A stretch of DNA of 64,000 nucleotides from Solidesulfovibrio magneticus RS-1 (GTDB lineage Bacteria > Desulfobacterota > Desulfovibrionia > Desulfovibrionales > Desulfovibrionaceae): the NCBI RefSeq assembly GCF_000010665.1, contig NC_012796.1, forward strand, positions 3,253,501 through 3,317,500. The letters are read 5' to 3'. The position numbers and the translations under genes were made by a program. Below the pieces are notes generated by a model that did not search any database, was not told the origin of the DNA, and saw only the letters and a list, made by a program, of their open reading frames with translations. Below are positions 1 through 9,622 of this stretch, in pieces; within the stretch, counting starts at the first letter, position 1; the number at the start of each line of letters is the position of its first letter.

Positions 1-568
<568 letters not shown>

Positions 569-594
<26 letters not shown>

Positions 595-2881
595 GCGGGC
601 CATCAAGGCCCCTTCGGCCCAATCCCCGGTACAGCAGGCAGGCGGCTTCACGTTGCCCGAATGGGCACCGGGCTTCCTGTTTTTCCTGGCTGTGGTCTTC
701 ACCTTGTGCTTCGTGGCCCGCCTGGGCCTGGACACTTCGGTGCGTCTTTTTACCGCCGGCGAAATCGCCACCCAGGACGTGGCCGCCGACCAAAGCCTGC
801 AAATCGAGGACGTCGAGGCCACCACCCGCCGCCGCGACCAGGTTGCCGAGGCCCAGCCCCCGGTCTTCGACGTCAGCCCCCTGCCCTTCGAGGCCCTGGC
901 CAAAAGCGTCGAGGACATCATCGGCGCGGCCCGGGCCGCCACGGCCGAGGATCTGGAAAAGCTGCGCTGGCAGGTGGCCGAGAACCTCAACACCGACATC
1001 GGCCCGGACATCATTGAGGTCTGGCGGCAGGACGACTTCAAAGCGCTCATGCAAAAAGACGTGCTGCCCTGGCTCAAGCAGAACTACGAGCCCGGCGTGG
1101 TCAGCTCGGTCTCGGTTTTCACGCCCTATAAAAACGGCATCCTCCTGCGCGAACTGCCCTCCAAGATGGAGACCCTTCGCGTCGAGACCCGCGACATCAA
1201 GGACATCAAGCAGATAAAAGACGACCTGGAGCACATGCTCAAGGTCTCCCTCAACAAGCCCTTTCGCCAGCGCAAGGCCGTCTATTCCCTGGTCTATCCG
1301 CTCATCGCCCCCAGCATGACCCTCAACCAGGAAACGACGCAAGCCCGCAAGGCCGAGATCGCCCGGGCCGTGGAGCCGCTGTACTACATCATCAAAAAGG
1401 GCGAGATCATCGTGCGCCAGGGCGAGCGCGTGGGACCCATCCAGCAGCTCAAGCTCCAGTCCCTCTACTCCCACCGCAAAGGCCCCTACAACCTGCTGCG
1501 GGCCACGGGACTTTTCGGCATGTGCCTGATGTTTCTGGCCGTACTCTACGTCTCCCTGGAGCGGGCCGGGATCAAACGCGTGCGCAGCACCGACTGGGTG
1601 TTTCTGGGCGTGGTGCTGCTCATCTTCGGCATGTTGGCCAAGGTGGGCGACATGGTTACCCTGCCGGGTGGTGGCGGGTTGCCGGAGGCGACACGCTCAA
1701 TCTACTTCGCCTACAGCCTGCCCATCGCCGGCGCGGCCGGTATTTTAGCGCTGTTTTTCCCCAAACGCCTGTGCATCTTCACCAGCCTCATCCTGTCGTT
1801 TCTGGCCGCCAACATGGTCTACGGCGGCATCGGCGCCTTTTGCTACTACTTTGTCGGCTCCATGATCTACGTCTACCTCATCAAACGCTCCGAGACCCGC
1901 TCCCAGCTGCTCAAGTCCGTCTTTCCGCTCTTGGCCGCCCTGTGCGTCATGTGGTGCTCGGTCAACCTTATGGACTTAAATGACCCGTCGGTAGCCGGCG
2001 CGGGCCTGGCCTTCGTTGCCCTGTCCGCCTTCCTGTCGCTTTTGGCCGTGGTCGGCATCGCGCCCATCATGGAGCTCATCTTCGGCTACACGTCGCGTTT
2101 CCGGCTCATGGAGCTGCTCAACCTGGAACAGCCGCTGCTCCAGGAACTCATGGTCAAGGCCCCGGGCACCTACCACCATTCACTGATCGTCTCCAACATG
2201 GTCGAAGCCGGCGCCCGGGCTATCGGAGCCAATCCGCTGCTGGCCAAGGTCGCGGCCCTCTACCACGACATCGGCAAGCTCAAAAATCCCCACTATTTCA
2301 TTGAAAACATCTCCTGCAAGGAGAACCGCCACAACAAGCTCGCGCCGTCCATGAGCGCGCTAATCCTCATATCCCACGTCAAAAAAGGCATCGAACTGGC
2401 CCGTGAACACCGCCTGGGACAGGCCATCACCGACCTCATCGGCCAGCACCACGGCACCACGCTCATTGCCTACTTCTACCACAAGGCCAAGGAACTGGCC
2501 GAGGCCAAGGGCGATGATCCCATCCGCGAGGCCGATTACCGCTATCCCGGCCCCAAGCCCCAGTCCAAGGAAGCCGGCCTGATCCTTTTGGCCGACGCCA
2601 TCGAGGCCTCAAGCCGCACCCTGGTGGACCCGACCCCCAGCCGCATCAAGGGCCATATCCAAAACATCGTGCGCAAGATCTACACCGAGGGCGAACTGGA
2701 CGATTCCCAGTTGACCCTTAAGGACCTGACGTTACTCAGCGACACCTTCCAGCGCATCTTGACCGGCATCTTCCACCAGCGCATCGAATACCCCAGCGCC
2801 AAAAGCCCGGAGAAAAACGGCAAAACCCGCGAGGAAACGGCCTGCGCCGTGGACCCCAAAGCGGCGGAACACGCCGCGTGA
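569..2881 (+). CDS. PgpH-like 7TM-HD cyclic-dinucleotide phosphodiesterase
   Basis: A 770-residue membrane protein. It has an N-terminal membrane anchor (about residues 35-55), a long extracytoplasmic domain, a block of about seven hydrophobic helices, and a C-terminal HD domain with [12 protein letters not shown] followed by further His/Asp residues (GQHHGTT). This is the 7TMR-HDED plus 7TM plus HD order of the YqfF/PgpH family, which hydrolyses c-di-AMP in Firmicutes; the substrate here is inferred. I chose ATG 569 because GGGAAGGA lies just upstream. Starting at 527 would add a stretch without support. It overlaps phoH upstream, and its TGA is shared with the GTG of ybeY, so the three genes are probably translationally coupled. 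Confidence 0.88.
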
Positions 2882-3303
2882 TCGGCCTTGCCCGGGGCGT
2901 CTTCGCCCCCGACCTGCCGGCCTCGCGTCCGGAGATCGACGCCCTGTGCGACGCGCTGCTCGACGCCCTGGACCTCGACGGCCGGGACTTCGATCTGACC
3001 CTTGCCGACGATGCCGCCATCGCCGCCCTCAATGGCGAATTCCTGGGGCTGCCCGGCCCAACCAACATCCTGAGCTTTCCGGCCGAGGACCCCGACCGGC
3101 CCGACTACCTCGGCGAACTGGCGCTGAGCCTCGACGCCGTGCGCCGGGAAGCCTTCCTCTACGGCCAGCCGCCGGGACTGCACATGGCCCGGCTGCTGGC
3201 CCACGGCTTCCTGCATCTGGCCGGCCTGGACCACGGACCGCTCATGGAATCGCTGACGGAGACCGCCGCCGAAACGGCGGCGGTGAGACTGGGACTGGAC
3301 TAA
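2878..3303 (+). CDS. ybeY: Endoribonuclease YbeY, 16S rRNA maturation factor
   Basis: A 141-residue protein with the family signature HGFLHLAGLDH, whose three histidines (about 109, 113, 119) bind the catalytic zinc. The PTNILSFP stretch is also typical. YbeY acts in 16S rRNA 3' processing and ribosome quality control. The GTG start overlaps the stop of the preceding HD gene (GTGA), which indicates translational coupling. The length is slightly short for the family but the signature is complete. A GC-rich hairpin region follows directly and probably terminates the operon. Confidence 0.93.
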   Translation: MIGLARGVFAPDLPASRPEIDALCDALLDALDLDGRDFDLTLADDAAIAALNGEFLGLPGPTNILSFPAEDPDRPDYLGELALSLDAVRREAFLYGQPPGLHMARLLAHGFLHLAGLDHGPLMESLTETAAETAAVRLGLD

Positions 3304-3318
3304 GGGAAAGCGGAAGAG

Positions 3319-3560
3319 GCCTCGGGAGTCCGGGGGACTCAGTCCCCCGGACCCCCGACATTTTTGGGCGGCGTTCCCTGCAGGCAAGGCCTACAGGGAA
3401 CGCCGCCCAAAAACATGGTGAAGTCCGTTGGCGTCAACGCCAACCACTTTCGGCTTATCTGTTCCTCACTTCCGCCCGACGTCGTAACGGCATTTACCCC
3501 TTAACCCATTTGGGGGGTCCGGGGGCCTTAGGCCCCAGCCGCCGGAGGCATCCCCCTCTC
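3319..3560. repeat. Composite intergenic hairpin repeat, copy 1
   Basis: Between the convergent ybeY and MCP genes lies a three-part structure. A GC hairpin (GTCCGGGGGACT with its complement, 3328-3352) is followed by CCCCCGACA, then a 20-bp perfect inverted repeat (3361-3380 with 3394-3413), a spacer of about 95 bp, and finally CCCCTTAACCCATTTGGGGG with a second GC hairpin ending in CCGCCGGAGGC. The same order of modules recurs in inverse orientation at 11408-11587. Single-module versions lie at 6331, 7068, 8757 and 16661. Confidence 0.85.
3361..3413. terminator. Bidirectional intrinsic terminator inside the repeat
   Basis: A 20-bp perfect stem with a 13-nt loop. It starts with TTTTTGGGCGGCG and ends with CGCCGCCCAAAAA, so a U-rich or A-rich flank is present in both directions. 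It lies between the convergent ybeY and MCP genes and could end transcripts from both sides. Confidence 0.7.
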
Positions 3561-3578
3561 CTTCTTCCTCTTTCCCGC

Positions 3579-5339
3579 CTAGCCCTCGCGGCGCAGGCCG
3601 TCGATGAGGGTCGCCAGACGCGAGGCGGAGTTGGAGAGATTGTCCAACTCCGTTTCGGCATCAGCCATGCCCTGAGCGGTTTCTTCGGCGATGAGACTGA
3701 TGTCGGCCAGGGCGCGGTTGATCTCTTCCGAAGCCGTGGCCTGCTGCTGCGAGGCGGTGGCTATGGAGCGCACCTCCTCGGTGGCGGTTTCGGCCATTTC
3801 CACGATGTGCGTGAGCGACCGGCCGGCGTTTTCGGCCAGCTTGGTGGTTTCGTCCACGGCCGTGGCCGCCGCTTCCATGCCGGCCACGTTTTCCCGCACG
3901 CCGCTGTCAATGGCCGAGACCACCGAGGCCACCTCGCCCGTGGCCTGCATGGTCTTTTCGGCCAACTTGCGGACTTCATCGGCCACCACGGCAAATCCGC
4001 GTCCGGCGTCCCCGGCCCGGGCCGCCTCGATGGCGGCATTAAGCGCCAGCAGGTTGGTCTGGTCGGCGATGTCGGAGATGACGCCGAGGATGGCCGAGAT
4101 GCCCTTGGCCCGATCGCCCAGAACGTCGAGGCTGGTCTTGAGGCCCTGGGAGAGGCCGCGCACCCGGTCGATGGAGCGGGCCACCTCTTCGGTGGCGGAC
4201 AGGCCTTCGCGCGCGCCGTCCCGGGCGGCCCGGGCGCTCTGGCTGGCGCGGTCGGCGTTCTGGGCCACTTCGAGCACGGTGGCGTTCATTTCCTCCATGG
4301 CCGTGGCCGTATCGGCGGTGCGTTCGTGCTGGCGCACCGTGCCCCGGTTGACCTGGGCCACCCGGTCGGTCAAGGCGTTGCCGGCCCGGGCCACGGCGTC
4401 GGCCAGATCCTCCAGCCGATCAGCCGCTTCGGTCAGACCGGAGCGCCGGGCCTGATCGGCCTGGCGCGTAGCCTCCTCGGCGGCCTGCCGCTGGCTCTGG
4501 GCTTCCCGTAAGTGTTTTTCAGCCTCGGCCGTGCGGGCTTCCACGGTGGCGAAGGACTGGCGAAGCTTGTCGGCCATGGCGGCCATGTCGGCCATGACGC
4601 CGCAGCCCTTGCCTTTGGCGACGCAGGTCGCGCTCACGGCATCGAATCGTCCGGCGGCCACGTCCCGGGCCACGGCAGCCACTTCCCAGGGTTCAGCCCC
4701 GAGCTGGCGGCGGATGTTGCGGGAGACGAGGACGGCGCAGACGACGCCTACGGCCAGCGACAGGCCCAACAGCAGGTATTGCAGCCGCAAATCGTTTTCG
4801 AGCTTGTCCAAGATGCCGGCCACCTGGGTGTCCACGGCCTGGAACTGGCTGGCTTTGAGGGGGGCAATGCGCCCGGCCAGGGCCTCGGTACGGGCGTCGA
4901 AATCGCCCATCATGGCGTTGCCGGCCTCGCGGCCTTCGGCCACATAGGCCTTGGACATGCGCTTGCCGACGTCGTACATGGCCTCGAAATCGCGCAGCAC
5001 GGCAGCGGTTTCCGCCCGCAGCGCCTGATTGCCGGTGCGCTCGGCCAGGGCCGCGAACTTGGCCGCGCCGGCCCGAAAGGCCCCGGCCGCCTTCTCGGCC
5101 TCGGCAAAACCGTCGTCCTCGCCCGTGGCCGAGACGTCGGTAAGCCACTGCTGGACGTTGACGGCCTCGAATTGCATGCCGGCGGCGACGTCGGCCAGGG
5201 GAAGGGCCTGGGAGCGCATGGCCTCGGCCCGGTCCTTTACGTTGGCCAGGGAAAAGGTCATGACGAACGCCCCGACGGTCATGGCCGCCAGCACCAAACC
5301 AAAACCCAGCCCCAAACGCGCCGAAATAGAGAACTTCAT
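3579..5339 (-). CDS. Methyl-accepting chemotaxis protein
   Basis: A 586-residue receptor. TM1 is at about residues 8-30, a roughly 150-residue periplasmic four-helix-like sensor follows, TM2 is at about 186-206, and then come a HAMP linker and the cytoplasmic signalling domain. The conserved hairpin tip ([18 protein letters not shown], then [16 protein letters not shown]) is intact. It should form chemoreceptor arrays and control CheA; the ligand cannot be read from the sequence. The start ATG has AAGGCGG upstream. It stands alone, separated from ybeY by a terminator-like repeat and divergent from the alpha/beta hydrolase gene. Confidence 0.93.
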   Translation of the reverse strand: MKFSISARLGLGFGLVLAAMTVGAFVMTFSLANVKDRAEAMRSQALPLADVAAGMQFEAVNVQQWLTDVSATGEDDGFAEAEKAAGAFRAGAAKFAALAERTGNQALRAETAAVLRDFEAMYDVGKRMSKAYVAEGREAGNAMMGDFDARTEALAGRIAPLKASQFQAVDTQVAGILDKLENDLRLQYLLLGLSLAVGVVCAVLVSRNIRRQLGAEPWEVAAVARDVAAGRFDAVSATCVAKGKGCGVMADMAAMADKLRQSFATVEARTAEAEKHLREAQSQRQAAEEATRQADQARRSGLTEAADRLEDLADAVARAGNALTDRVAQVNRGTVRQHERTADTATAMEEMNATVLEVAQNADRASQSARAARDGAREGLSATEEVARSIDRVRGLSQGLKTSLDVLGDRAKGISAILGVISDIADQTNLLALNAAIEAARAGDAGRGFAVVADEVRKLAEKTMQATGEVASVVSAIDSGVRENVAGMEAAATAVDETTKLAENAGRSLTHIVEMAETATEEVRSIATASQQQATASEEINRALADISLIAEETAQGMADAETELDNLSNSASRLATLIDGLRREG

Positions 5340-5456
5340 GGATACCGCCTTGCGGATTGGGCTGCCGGCGGGCTGGGGACACGCATCGCATCGCCGTCGC
5401 CGGGCCTGGATTTTGAGTTTTACTGTTACAGACCGTTAAGGGGCGGGGTCAAGACC

Positions 5457-6317
5457 ATGGCAAGAAACTTTTCCCTGGGCGGACAGGACGGCCCGAATTT
5501 CGACGGCTGCGTGCCGACCTTTGACGCGCCGGTGCACGTCACGGCCCGCATCCAGGCCGACCGCGCCCCGGCGGTGGCGCTGCTTCACGGCCTGGGCGAT
5601 TCCCGGCTGGCCTTCGAGGACGCCTTCGCCACCCGCTATCTGGCCGGGGCGAGTCTGATCGTTCCGGACATGGCCGGCCACGGGGGCAGTCCGGCCGCCC
5701 TGGACTATTCCATGGAGGCTGCCACCCGGCGGGTGCGCCAGGTGCTTGACCACCTCATGGAGCACCACGGCCTGCGCCCGAGCCGCCTCTATCTTGTAGG
5801 GCACTCCGTGGGCGGCATCCCGGCCACGTTTTTTTGCCGCGACGCCGCCCCCGGCGAAGTGGCCGGGCTGATCCTGGCCGAGGCCTCGGTGACGCGCTTC
5901 GGGGCCTTTGTCTCGGCCCATGCCGAAGCGGCTCGGCTGTCGGGGCGTTTTGGCGAGTGGTACGCGGAGTTTCGCGACCAGACCATCTTTCGGGACTATC
6001 TCGGCAAGTTCCCGTTTTGCCGCCACTACTACGCCTCGCTGCGCTTTTGCCGCGAGGAAGCCTTTCTCCAGACCGTGCTGGCCGTGCGCCGCACCTCCCG
6101 GGCGCTGCCCGGCAAATGGAGCCACGCCGCAGGCCAAGCCCTTGCCGCCCTGCCCATCCCCAAGCTCTACGCCTACGGCCGCGACGTGGCCCCGGAAACC
6201 CGGGCCTTTCTCGACGAACACGCCGTGCCCACCCGCCCCTTCCCCACGGACTGCCATTTCCTCATGCAGGCCATGCCCGGCGAATTTTACAGTATGCTTG
6301 GCGAATTTTGTAGTTGA
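5457..6317 (+). CDS. Alpha/beta-fold hydrolase
   Basis: A 286-residue protein with the alpha/beta hydrolase layout: oxyanion-region LLHGLGDS (about 43-50), VPDMAGHGGS (69-78), the nucleophile elbow GHSVGG with Ser117, and a C-terminal histidine in TDCHFLMQ (about 267). It is probably a soluble esterase or lipase-like enzyme; the substrate is unknown. The open frame extends far upstream through the MCP gene on the other strand, but homology to the fold begins only near this ATG, which has AAGGGGCGGGG before it. It is divergent from the MCP and followed by a hairpin repeat. Confidence 0.82.
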   Translation: MARNFSLGGQDGPNFDGCVPTFDAPVHVTARIQADRAPAVALLHGLGDSRLAFEDAFATRYLAGASLIVPDMAGHGGSPAALDYSMEAATRRVRQVLDHLMEHHGLRPSRLYLVGHSVGGIPATFFCRDAAPGEVAGLILAEASVTRFGAFVSAHAEAARLSGRFGEWYAEFRDQTIFRDYLGKFPFCRHYYASLRFCREEAFLQTVLAVRRTSRALPGKWSHAAGQALAALPIPKLYAYGRDVAPETRAFLDEHAVPTRPFPTDCHFLMQAMPGEFYSMLGEFCS

Positions 6318-6330
6318 GGGGAGGGAAAAG

Positions 6331-6375
6331 GCCTCCGGCAGCCGGGGGCCTGAGGCCCCCGGCCCCCCAAATGGG
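6331..6375 (+). repeat. GC-rich intergenic hairpin repeat (single module)
   Basis: GCCTCCGGCAGC followed by the perfect hairpin GGGGGCCTGAGGCCCCC and CCCCCCAAATGGG, only 13 bp after the stop of the hydrolase gene. It is the same module as at 7068 and probably terminates transcription. Confidence 0.75.
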
Positions 6376-6487
6376 CGTCGTGGATAGCTTTGCCAGATGG
6401 TGAGCGATGCAGCCGCCAAGGCCTTGCCAGAGCGGGGCGGGCGGGGCACAGTCGGGGCAATGTCCACCCCAGCCAAGGAGTCCCGCC

Positions 6488-7039
6488 ATGGACGCCTTCC
6501 ACGTGGCCCTCACCGATGCGGAAAAAGCCTTTCTCAAGGATCTCGTCCGGCTGGTCATCGCCGCCAGACTGGCCGGCAAGCCGGCCAACCTGCCCGCGCC
6601 AGACAGTGAAACCCTGCGCCGCCGCTTCGGGGCCTTCGTGACCCTCACCCTTGATGGCCGCCTGCGCGGCTGCATCGGCCACATCGTCGGCGACCAGCCC
6701 CTGGTCAAAACCATCGCCGCCATGGCCGAGGCCGCAGCCTTCGGCGATCCGCGCTTTACGCCGCTGACCCGCCGGGAGTTCGACCGCGTTGCCATCGAAA
6801 TCTCCATCCTCGGCCCCCTGGAACCCTGCCCGGACCCGGCCCAAGTGGTCGTCGGCCGCCACGGCCTGATGGTGCGGCGCGGCGCCCGCTCCGGGCTGCT
6901 GCTGCCCCAGGTGCCGGTGGAATGGGGTTGGGATCGGGAAACTTTTCTGGACCACACCTGCCGCAAGGCCGGCCTGGAAAACGGCTGCTGGCGCGACCCG
7001 TCGGCCACGCTGTACTGGTTCGAGGCCGAGGTTTTTTAG
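6488..7039 (+). CDS. AMMECR1 family protein (AmmeMemoRadiSam system protein A)
   Basis: A 183-residue protein with the family hallmark LRGCIGH (about residues 57-63) and the typical C-terminal pattern LLPQVPVEWGWDRETFLDH. AMMECR1 proteins are widespread, and the prokaryotic form often accompanies Memo-like and radical SAM partners. Those partners are absent here, so its role stays open. ATG 6488 is preceded by AAGGAG at the right distance; the longer frame from 6407 lacks a better site and would add a low-complexity leader. It is flanked on both sides by the hairpin repeat. Confidence 0.9.
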   Translation: MDAFHVALTDAEKAFLKDLVRLVIAARLAGKPANLPAPDSETLRRRFGAFVTLTLDGRLRGCIGHIVGDQPLVKTIAAMAEAAAFGDPRFTPLTRREFDRVAIEISILGPLEPCPDPAQVVVGRHGLMVRRGARSGLLLPQVPVEWGWDRETFLDHTCRKAGLENGCWRDPSATLYWFEAEVF

Positions 7040-7067
7040 GCGGAACGGGAAGAGAGAAGAGGGGAAT

Positions 7068-7113
7068 GCCTCCGGCGGCCGAGGGCCTGAGGCCCCCGGA
7101 CCCCCCAAATGGG
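7068..7113 (+). repeat. GC-rich intergenic hairpin repeat (single module)
   Basis: GCCTCCGGCGGCC, the hairpin GGGCCTGAGGCCC and GGACCCCCCAAATGGG, starting 28 bp after the AMMECR1 stop. It is nearly identical to the element at 6331. Confidence 0.75.
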
Positions 7114-7228
7114 CAAAGGGCTCGGTCGCTGGTCAACCAGGCAGAGGCGTTGATGATGTCCCTCGGTCGGACCGGCAACGACGCAGCTTCCCCGGCAACC
7201 AACGCTTTGCCGATATATGGTCATTTTT

Positions 7229-7267
7229 GCGCGCCGCGACTCCCGTTTTTGTGGAATCGCGGCGCGA
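7229..7267. repeat. 10-bp perfect dyad upstream of a sigma-54 promoter
   Basis: CGCGCCGCGA (7230-7239) and TCGCGGCGCG (7257-7266) form a perfect inverted repeat with a 17-nt spacer, about 60-100 bp upstream of the -24/-12 element at 7326. The position fits an upstream activator site for a sigma-54 enhancer-binding protein. It could also be a hairpin without that function. Confidence 0.45.
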
Positions 7268-7325
7268 CTGTTTTGGGGCTGCCTGTAGACCGCCTGAAAT
7301 AGTTTACTTTTTGTGATTGTCTCCA

Positions 7326-7343
7326 TTGGCACGTTCCTCGCTT
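7326..7343 (+). promoter_or_regulatory. Sigma-54 (-24/-12) promoter
   Basis: TTGGCACG at 7326-7333, then four bases, then TCGCTT. The invariant GG (7328-7329) and GC (7340-7341) are exactly 10 bp apart, and the match to TGGCACG-N4-TTGCW has one mismatch. It lies about 60 bp upstream of the small gene at 7402, on the same strand. Confidence 0.7.
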
Positions 7344-7401
7344 GAAGAAAAGCAGATGTGGGAACGCCGCCGTCAGCGGACAACTGGAAGAGGGAGCCGA
7401 C

Positions 7402-7650
7402 ATGAAACGCCTGCTGCTTATCGCCGCCATCGCCGTCCTGGGAGCGACCGTGTACGTGGCCGATCCGCCGCGTCTGACAGCCAAGGAGACGGCTGCCGCA
7501 GGCATTGTCGCCAAGACTCCAGCCGTCCAGAGCGAGGTGGTCCGGCTGGCCGAGGCCAGCCTGCTGCTGCGCCGCCAGGGCGAACCCCGGCTCGCCGCCT
7601 ATGATCAGCACGCCGGGCCGCATCCACAGCGGCTTTTCGAGAGCAAATAG
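7402..7650 (+). CDS. Small exported protein of unknown function
   Basis: An 82-residue protein opening with MKRLLLIAAIAVLGATVYVA, a clear Sec-type signal peptide or N-terminal anchor, then a short polar remainder that I do not recognise. AGGGAG lies 6 bp before the ATG; the upstream in-frame ATG at 7342 falls inside the promoter and is rejected. The gene forms a complete single-gene unit, with a sigma-54 promoter in front and an intrinsic terminator behind. Control by an enhancer-binding regulator, for example nitrogen, stress or motility related, is inferred. Confidence 0.65.
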   Translation: MKRLLLIAAIAVLGATVYVADPPRLTAKETAAAGIVAKTPAVQSEVVRLAEASLLLRRQGEPRLAAYDQHAGPHPQRLFESK

Positions 7651-7700
7651 CGACACGGATTTGGGAGGGCAGGCGCGGCGGAGGGTTCGCCGCGCCGGAA

Positions 7701-7728
7701 GGGGACGCTTTCGGGCGTCCCCTTTTTT
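7701..7728 (+). terminator. Intrinsic terminator
   Basis: GGGGACG, an 8-nt loop, CGTCCCC and then TTTTTT. It ends the transcript of the small exported protein. A second GC hairpin precedes it at about 7671-7697. Confidence 0.88.
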
Positions 7729-7887
7729 GCGGCATTCCCGTCCGCAGACGACCGCCAAAGCGCGGCGGCAGGCATGTTTGTGGCCTCTGGCGGCGGCCTG
7801 CCCGCCCTGCTCCAGGGAAGCAAATCCCGCTAGGGGCACAGACGGCCCCGCCGTCTCTGACGGCGTTTGCTGCTTGCGGCCAGGGAC

Positions 7888-8688
7888 TCAGAACTCGCCG
7901 GACGGTCCAGCATTGCAGGCCAGGAAGGGGCAAAAGGCCAGGGCGGTTTCGGTGAGGCGGGTTTGCGTCCCGACTCCGGCGTAGAGGGCCAGGGGCGCGT
8001 CCAGGATCATGCCCGGACCGCCGTTTTTGCGGGCGGCCACCAGCACTAGCCTGGCCGGCGCGCCGGCGCGCGGCGAAACGGGCAGCACGCGCTTGACCAC
8101 AAGCCGCTTGTCCGCCAGGGCGGCAAAGACCAGGGGCAGGCGCTCGGCCAGATGGATGCAGGCGAAGAGGCCTTTGTTGGCCAACAGATAGCTGCCGGCG
8201 GCGGCGAAATCGGTCATGTCGCCGTCCGTTTCGAAGCGGGCGGCCTCCCGGGCCGGGCCGGAAGGCCGGCGGCCCGAGGCCGGGTCGCGGTACGGTGGAT
8301 TGCAAATGACCAGATCGCACGATTCCGGCAGGCAGCGGGCATCTTCACGGATACCGCGCAGGTCCACGGCCAGGGCCGTGAAGCGCTCGGCCAAGCCAAG
8401 GCGCGCGGCGTTTTGGCCGGCGGCCCGGACCATGTCCGGGTCGCGGTCCAACCCCAGGCAGGTCGCGGCCGGATCGGCCCCGGCCAGCAGACAGCCAAGA
8501 CCAGCCGCGCCGCAGCCCGTGCCGAGATCGGCCGTCCGGGGGCCGGCGGCCAGACTCGCGGCAAAGGCAGCCAGGAGCAGGGCGTCGGAACCGAAACGAA
8601 AGCCCCCTTCGGGCTGGGCCAGCCCGCGCGGGAAGGCCTCGCGCGCGGCCTGCACGGCGTCATCCTCATATTCCGGCATCAATCCCAT
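7888..8688 (-). CDS. TrmN6-like class I SAM-dependent methyltransferase
   Basis: A 266-residue methyltransferase. It has the SAM-binding loop ADLGTGCGAAGL, an acidic LGLDRD strand and the catalytic NPPY motif (CNPPYRDP) typical of N6-adenine methyltransferases. The N-terminal FRFGSDALLLAAF is close to that of tRNA1(Val) adenine-37 methyltransferases, so tRNA modification is the likely role. The frame is open back to 8760, but that stretch borders the hairpin repeat. I prefer ATG 8688, with ATG 8679 as an alternative. It lies just downstream of terC on the same strand. Confidence 0.8.
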   Translation of the reverse strand: MGLMPEYEDDAVQAAREAFPRGLAQPEGGFRFGSDALLLAAFAASLAAGPRTADLGTGCGAAGLGCLLAGADPAATCLGLDRDPDMVRAAGQNAARLGLAERFTALAVDLRGIREDARCLPESCDLVICNPPYRDPASGRRPSGPAREAARFETDGDMTDFAAAGSYLLANKGLFACIHLAERLPLVFAALADKRLVVKRVLPVSPRAGAPARLVLVAARKNGGPGMILDAPLALYAGVGTQTRLTETALAFCPFLACNAGPSGEF

Positions 8689-8756
8689 CCACGGCTTCTC
8701 TGGCTCCCCGGCCGACAGAGAGCAACTCCCCGTCGAAAACCCCTTACAACTTTTTC

Positions 8757-8805
8757 CCATGCGGGGGGTCTGGGAGGGGCTTAGCTCCTCCCGGCCGCCG
8801 GAGGC
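8757..8805 (-). repeat. GC-rich hairpin repeat overlapping the terC 3' end
   Basis: On the minus strand this reads GCCTCCGGCGGCC, then GGGAGGAGCTAAGCCCCTCCC, then a C-rich tail ending near CCCATG. It is the same module as at 6331 and 7068, but its first half is translated as the C-terminus of TerC. Confidence 0.7.
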
Positions 8806-9527
8806 ACTCTTCCCTCTTCCTTTTGGCTGGCCTTTTTGGCCCGCATGTTGAGGAGTTCGACCAGCAGGGAGAAGGCCATGGCGAAGTAGATGTAGCCCCG
8901 GTCTATGTGGCGGCCCAGGCCCTCGGCCACCAGGAACACGCCGATGAGGATGAGAAACGACAGGGCCAGCATCTGCACCGTGGGGTGGCGCGACACGAAG
9001 TGGCTGATGGCGTCGGCGAAAAGCATCATGACCAGGACAGCGGCGATGACGGCCGCCACCATGACCACGATTTCGCCGGACATGCCCACGGCGGTGATGA
9101 CGGAATCGAGTGAAAAGACGATGTCGAGGATGGCGATCTGGGTCACGGCGGCGGCGAAACCGCGCACTTTCGCGGCGCGCTTTTCGTCCTCATGGGCCGG
9201 CTCGATCTTTTCGTGAATCTCGAAAGTGGACTTGGCGATAAGAAACAGGCCCCCGGCCAGCAACACGACGTCGCGGCCGGTGACCACGTGGCCAAGGACG
9301 GTGAAAAGCGGCGCGACCAGGCCCATGACCCAGGTGATGCCGAGCAGCAGCAGGATGCGGGTGCCCATGGCCAGCAGCAGGCCGATCTTGCGGGCCTTGG
9401 ACTGGACCTCGGCCGGCAGGGCGTTGGAGATGATGGCGATAAAGACGATGTTGTCGATGCCAAGGACGATTTCCAGAGCGGACAGCGTCAGGAAAGCGAT
9501 GAGGTTTTCCGCGGTGAAAAGGGCCAT
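8781..9527 (-). CDS. TerC/YkoY-family integral membrane protein
   Basis: A 248-residue membrane protein with about seven hydrophobic helices and the two acidic TerC motifs EIVLGIDNIVFI (about 18-29) and DIVFSLDSVITAVGM, which form a metal-binding site in the membrane. Family members are linked to tellurite resistance and to manganese export or metal loading of exported proteins; manganese or metal efflux is an inference. AGGAGC precedes ATG 9527, and the longer frame to 9749 is antisense overlap with umuC. The last residues (GRVPPAAGRS) come from the intergenic repeat. Confidence 0.88.
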   Translation of the reverse strand: MALFTAENLIAFLTLSALEIVLGIDNIVFIAIISNALPAEVQSKARKIGLLLAMGTRILLLLGITWVMGLVAPLFTVLGHVVTGRDVVLLAGGLFLIAKSTFEIHEKIEPAHEDEKRAAKVRGFAAAVTQIAILDIVFSLDSVITAVGMSGEIVVMVAAVIAAVLVMMLFADAISHFVSRHPTVQMLALSFLILIGVFLVAEGLGRHIDRGYIYFAMAFSLLVELLNMRAKKASQKEEGRVPPAAGRS

Positions 9528-9622
9528 GGGCGTTGCTCCTGGGGGATGGCTTGGTCGCGTCGGAAGCTGTCTAGCAAGGGGCCGGGGTTTGTGTACAGCA
9601 GGGAAATAACGGGCGGCCGGCG

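Noticed and set aside
2946-4511. 521-codon plus-strand frame across ybeY and the MCP
   Set aside because: High-GC shadow frame, Arg/Gly/His-rich, overlapping two well supported genes.
4512-5456. Long plus-strand extension of the alpha/beta hydrolase frame
   Set aside because: It lies antisense over the MCP gene, is Gly/His-rich, and has no fold similarity; the hydrolase begins at 5457.
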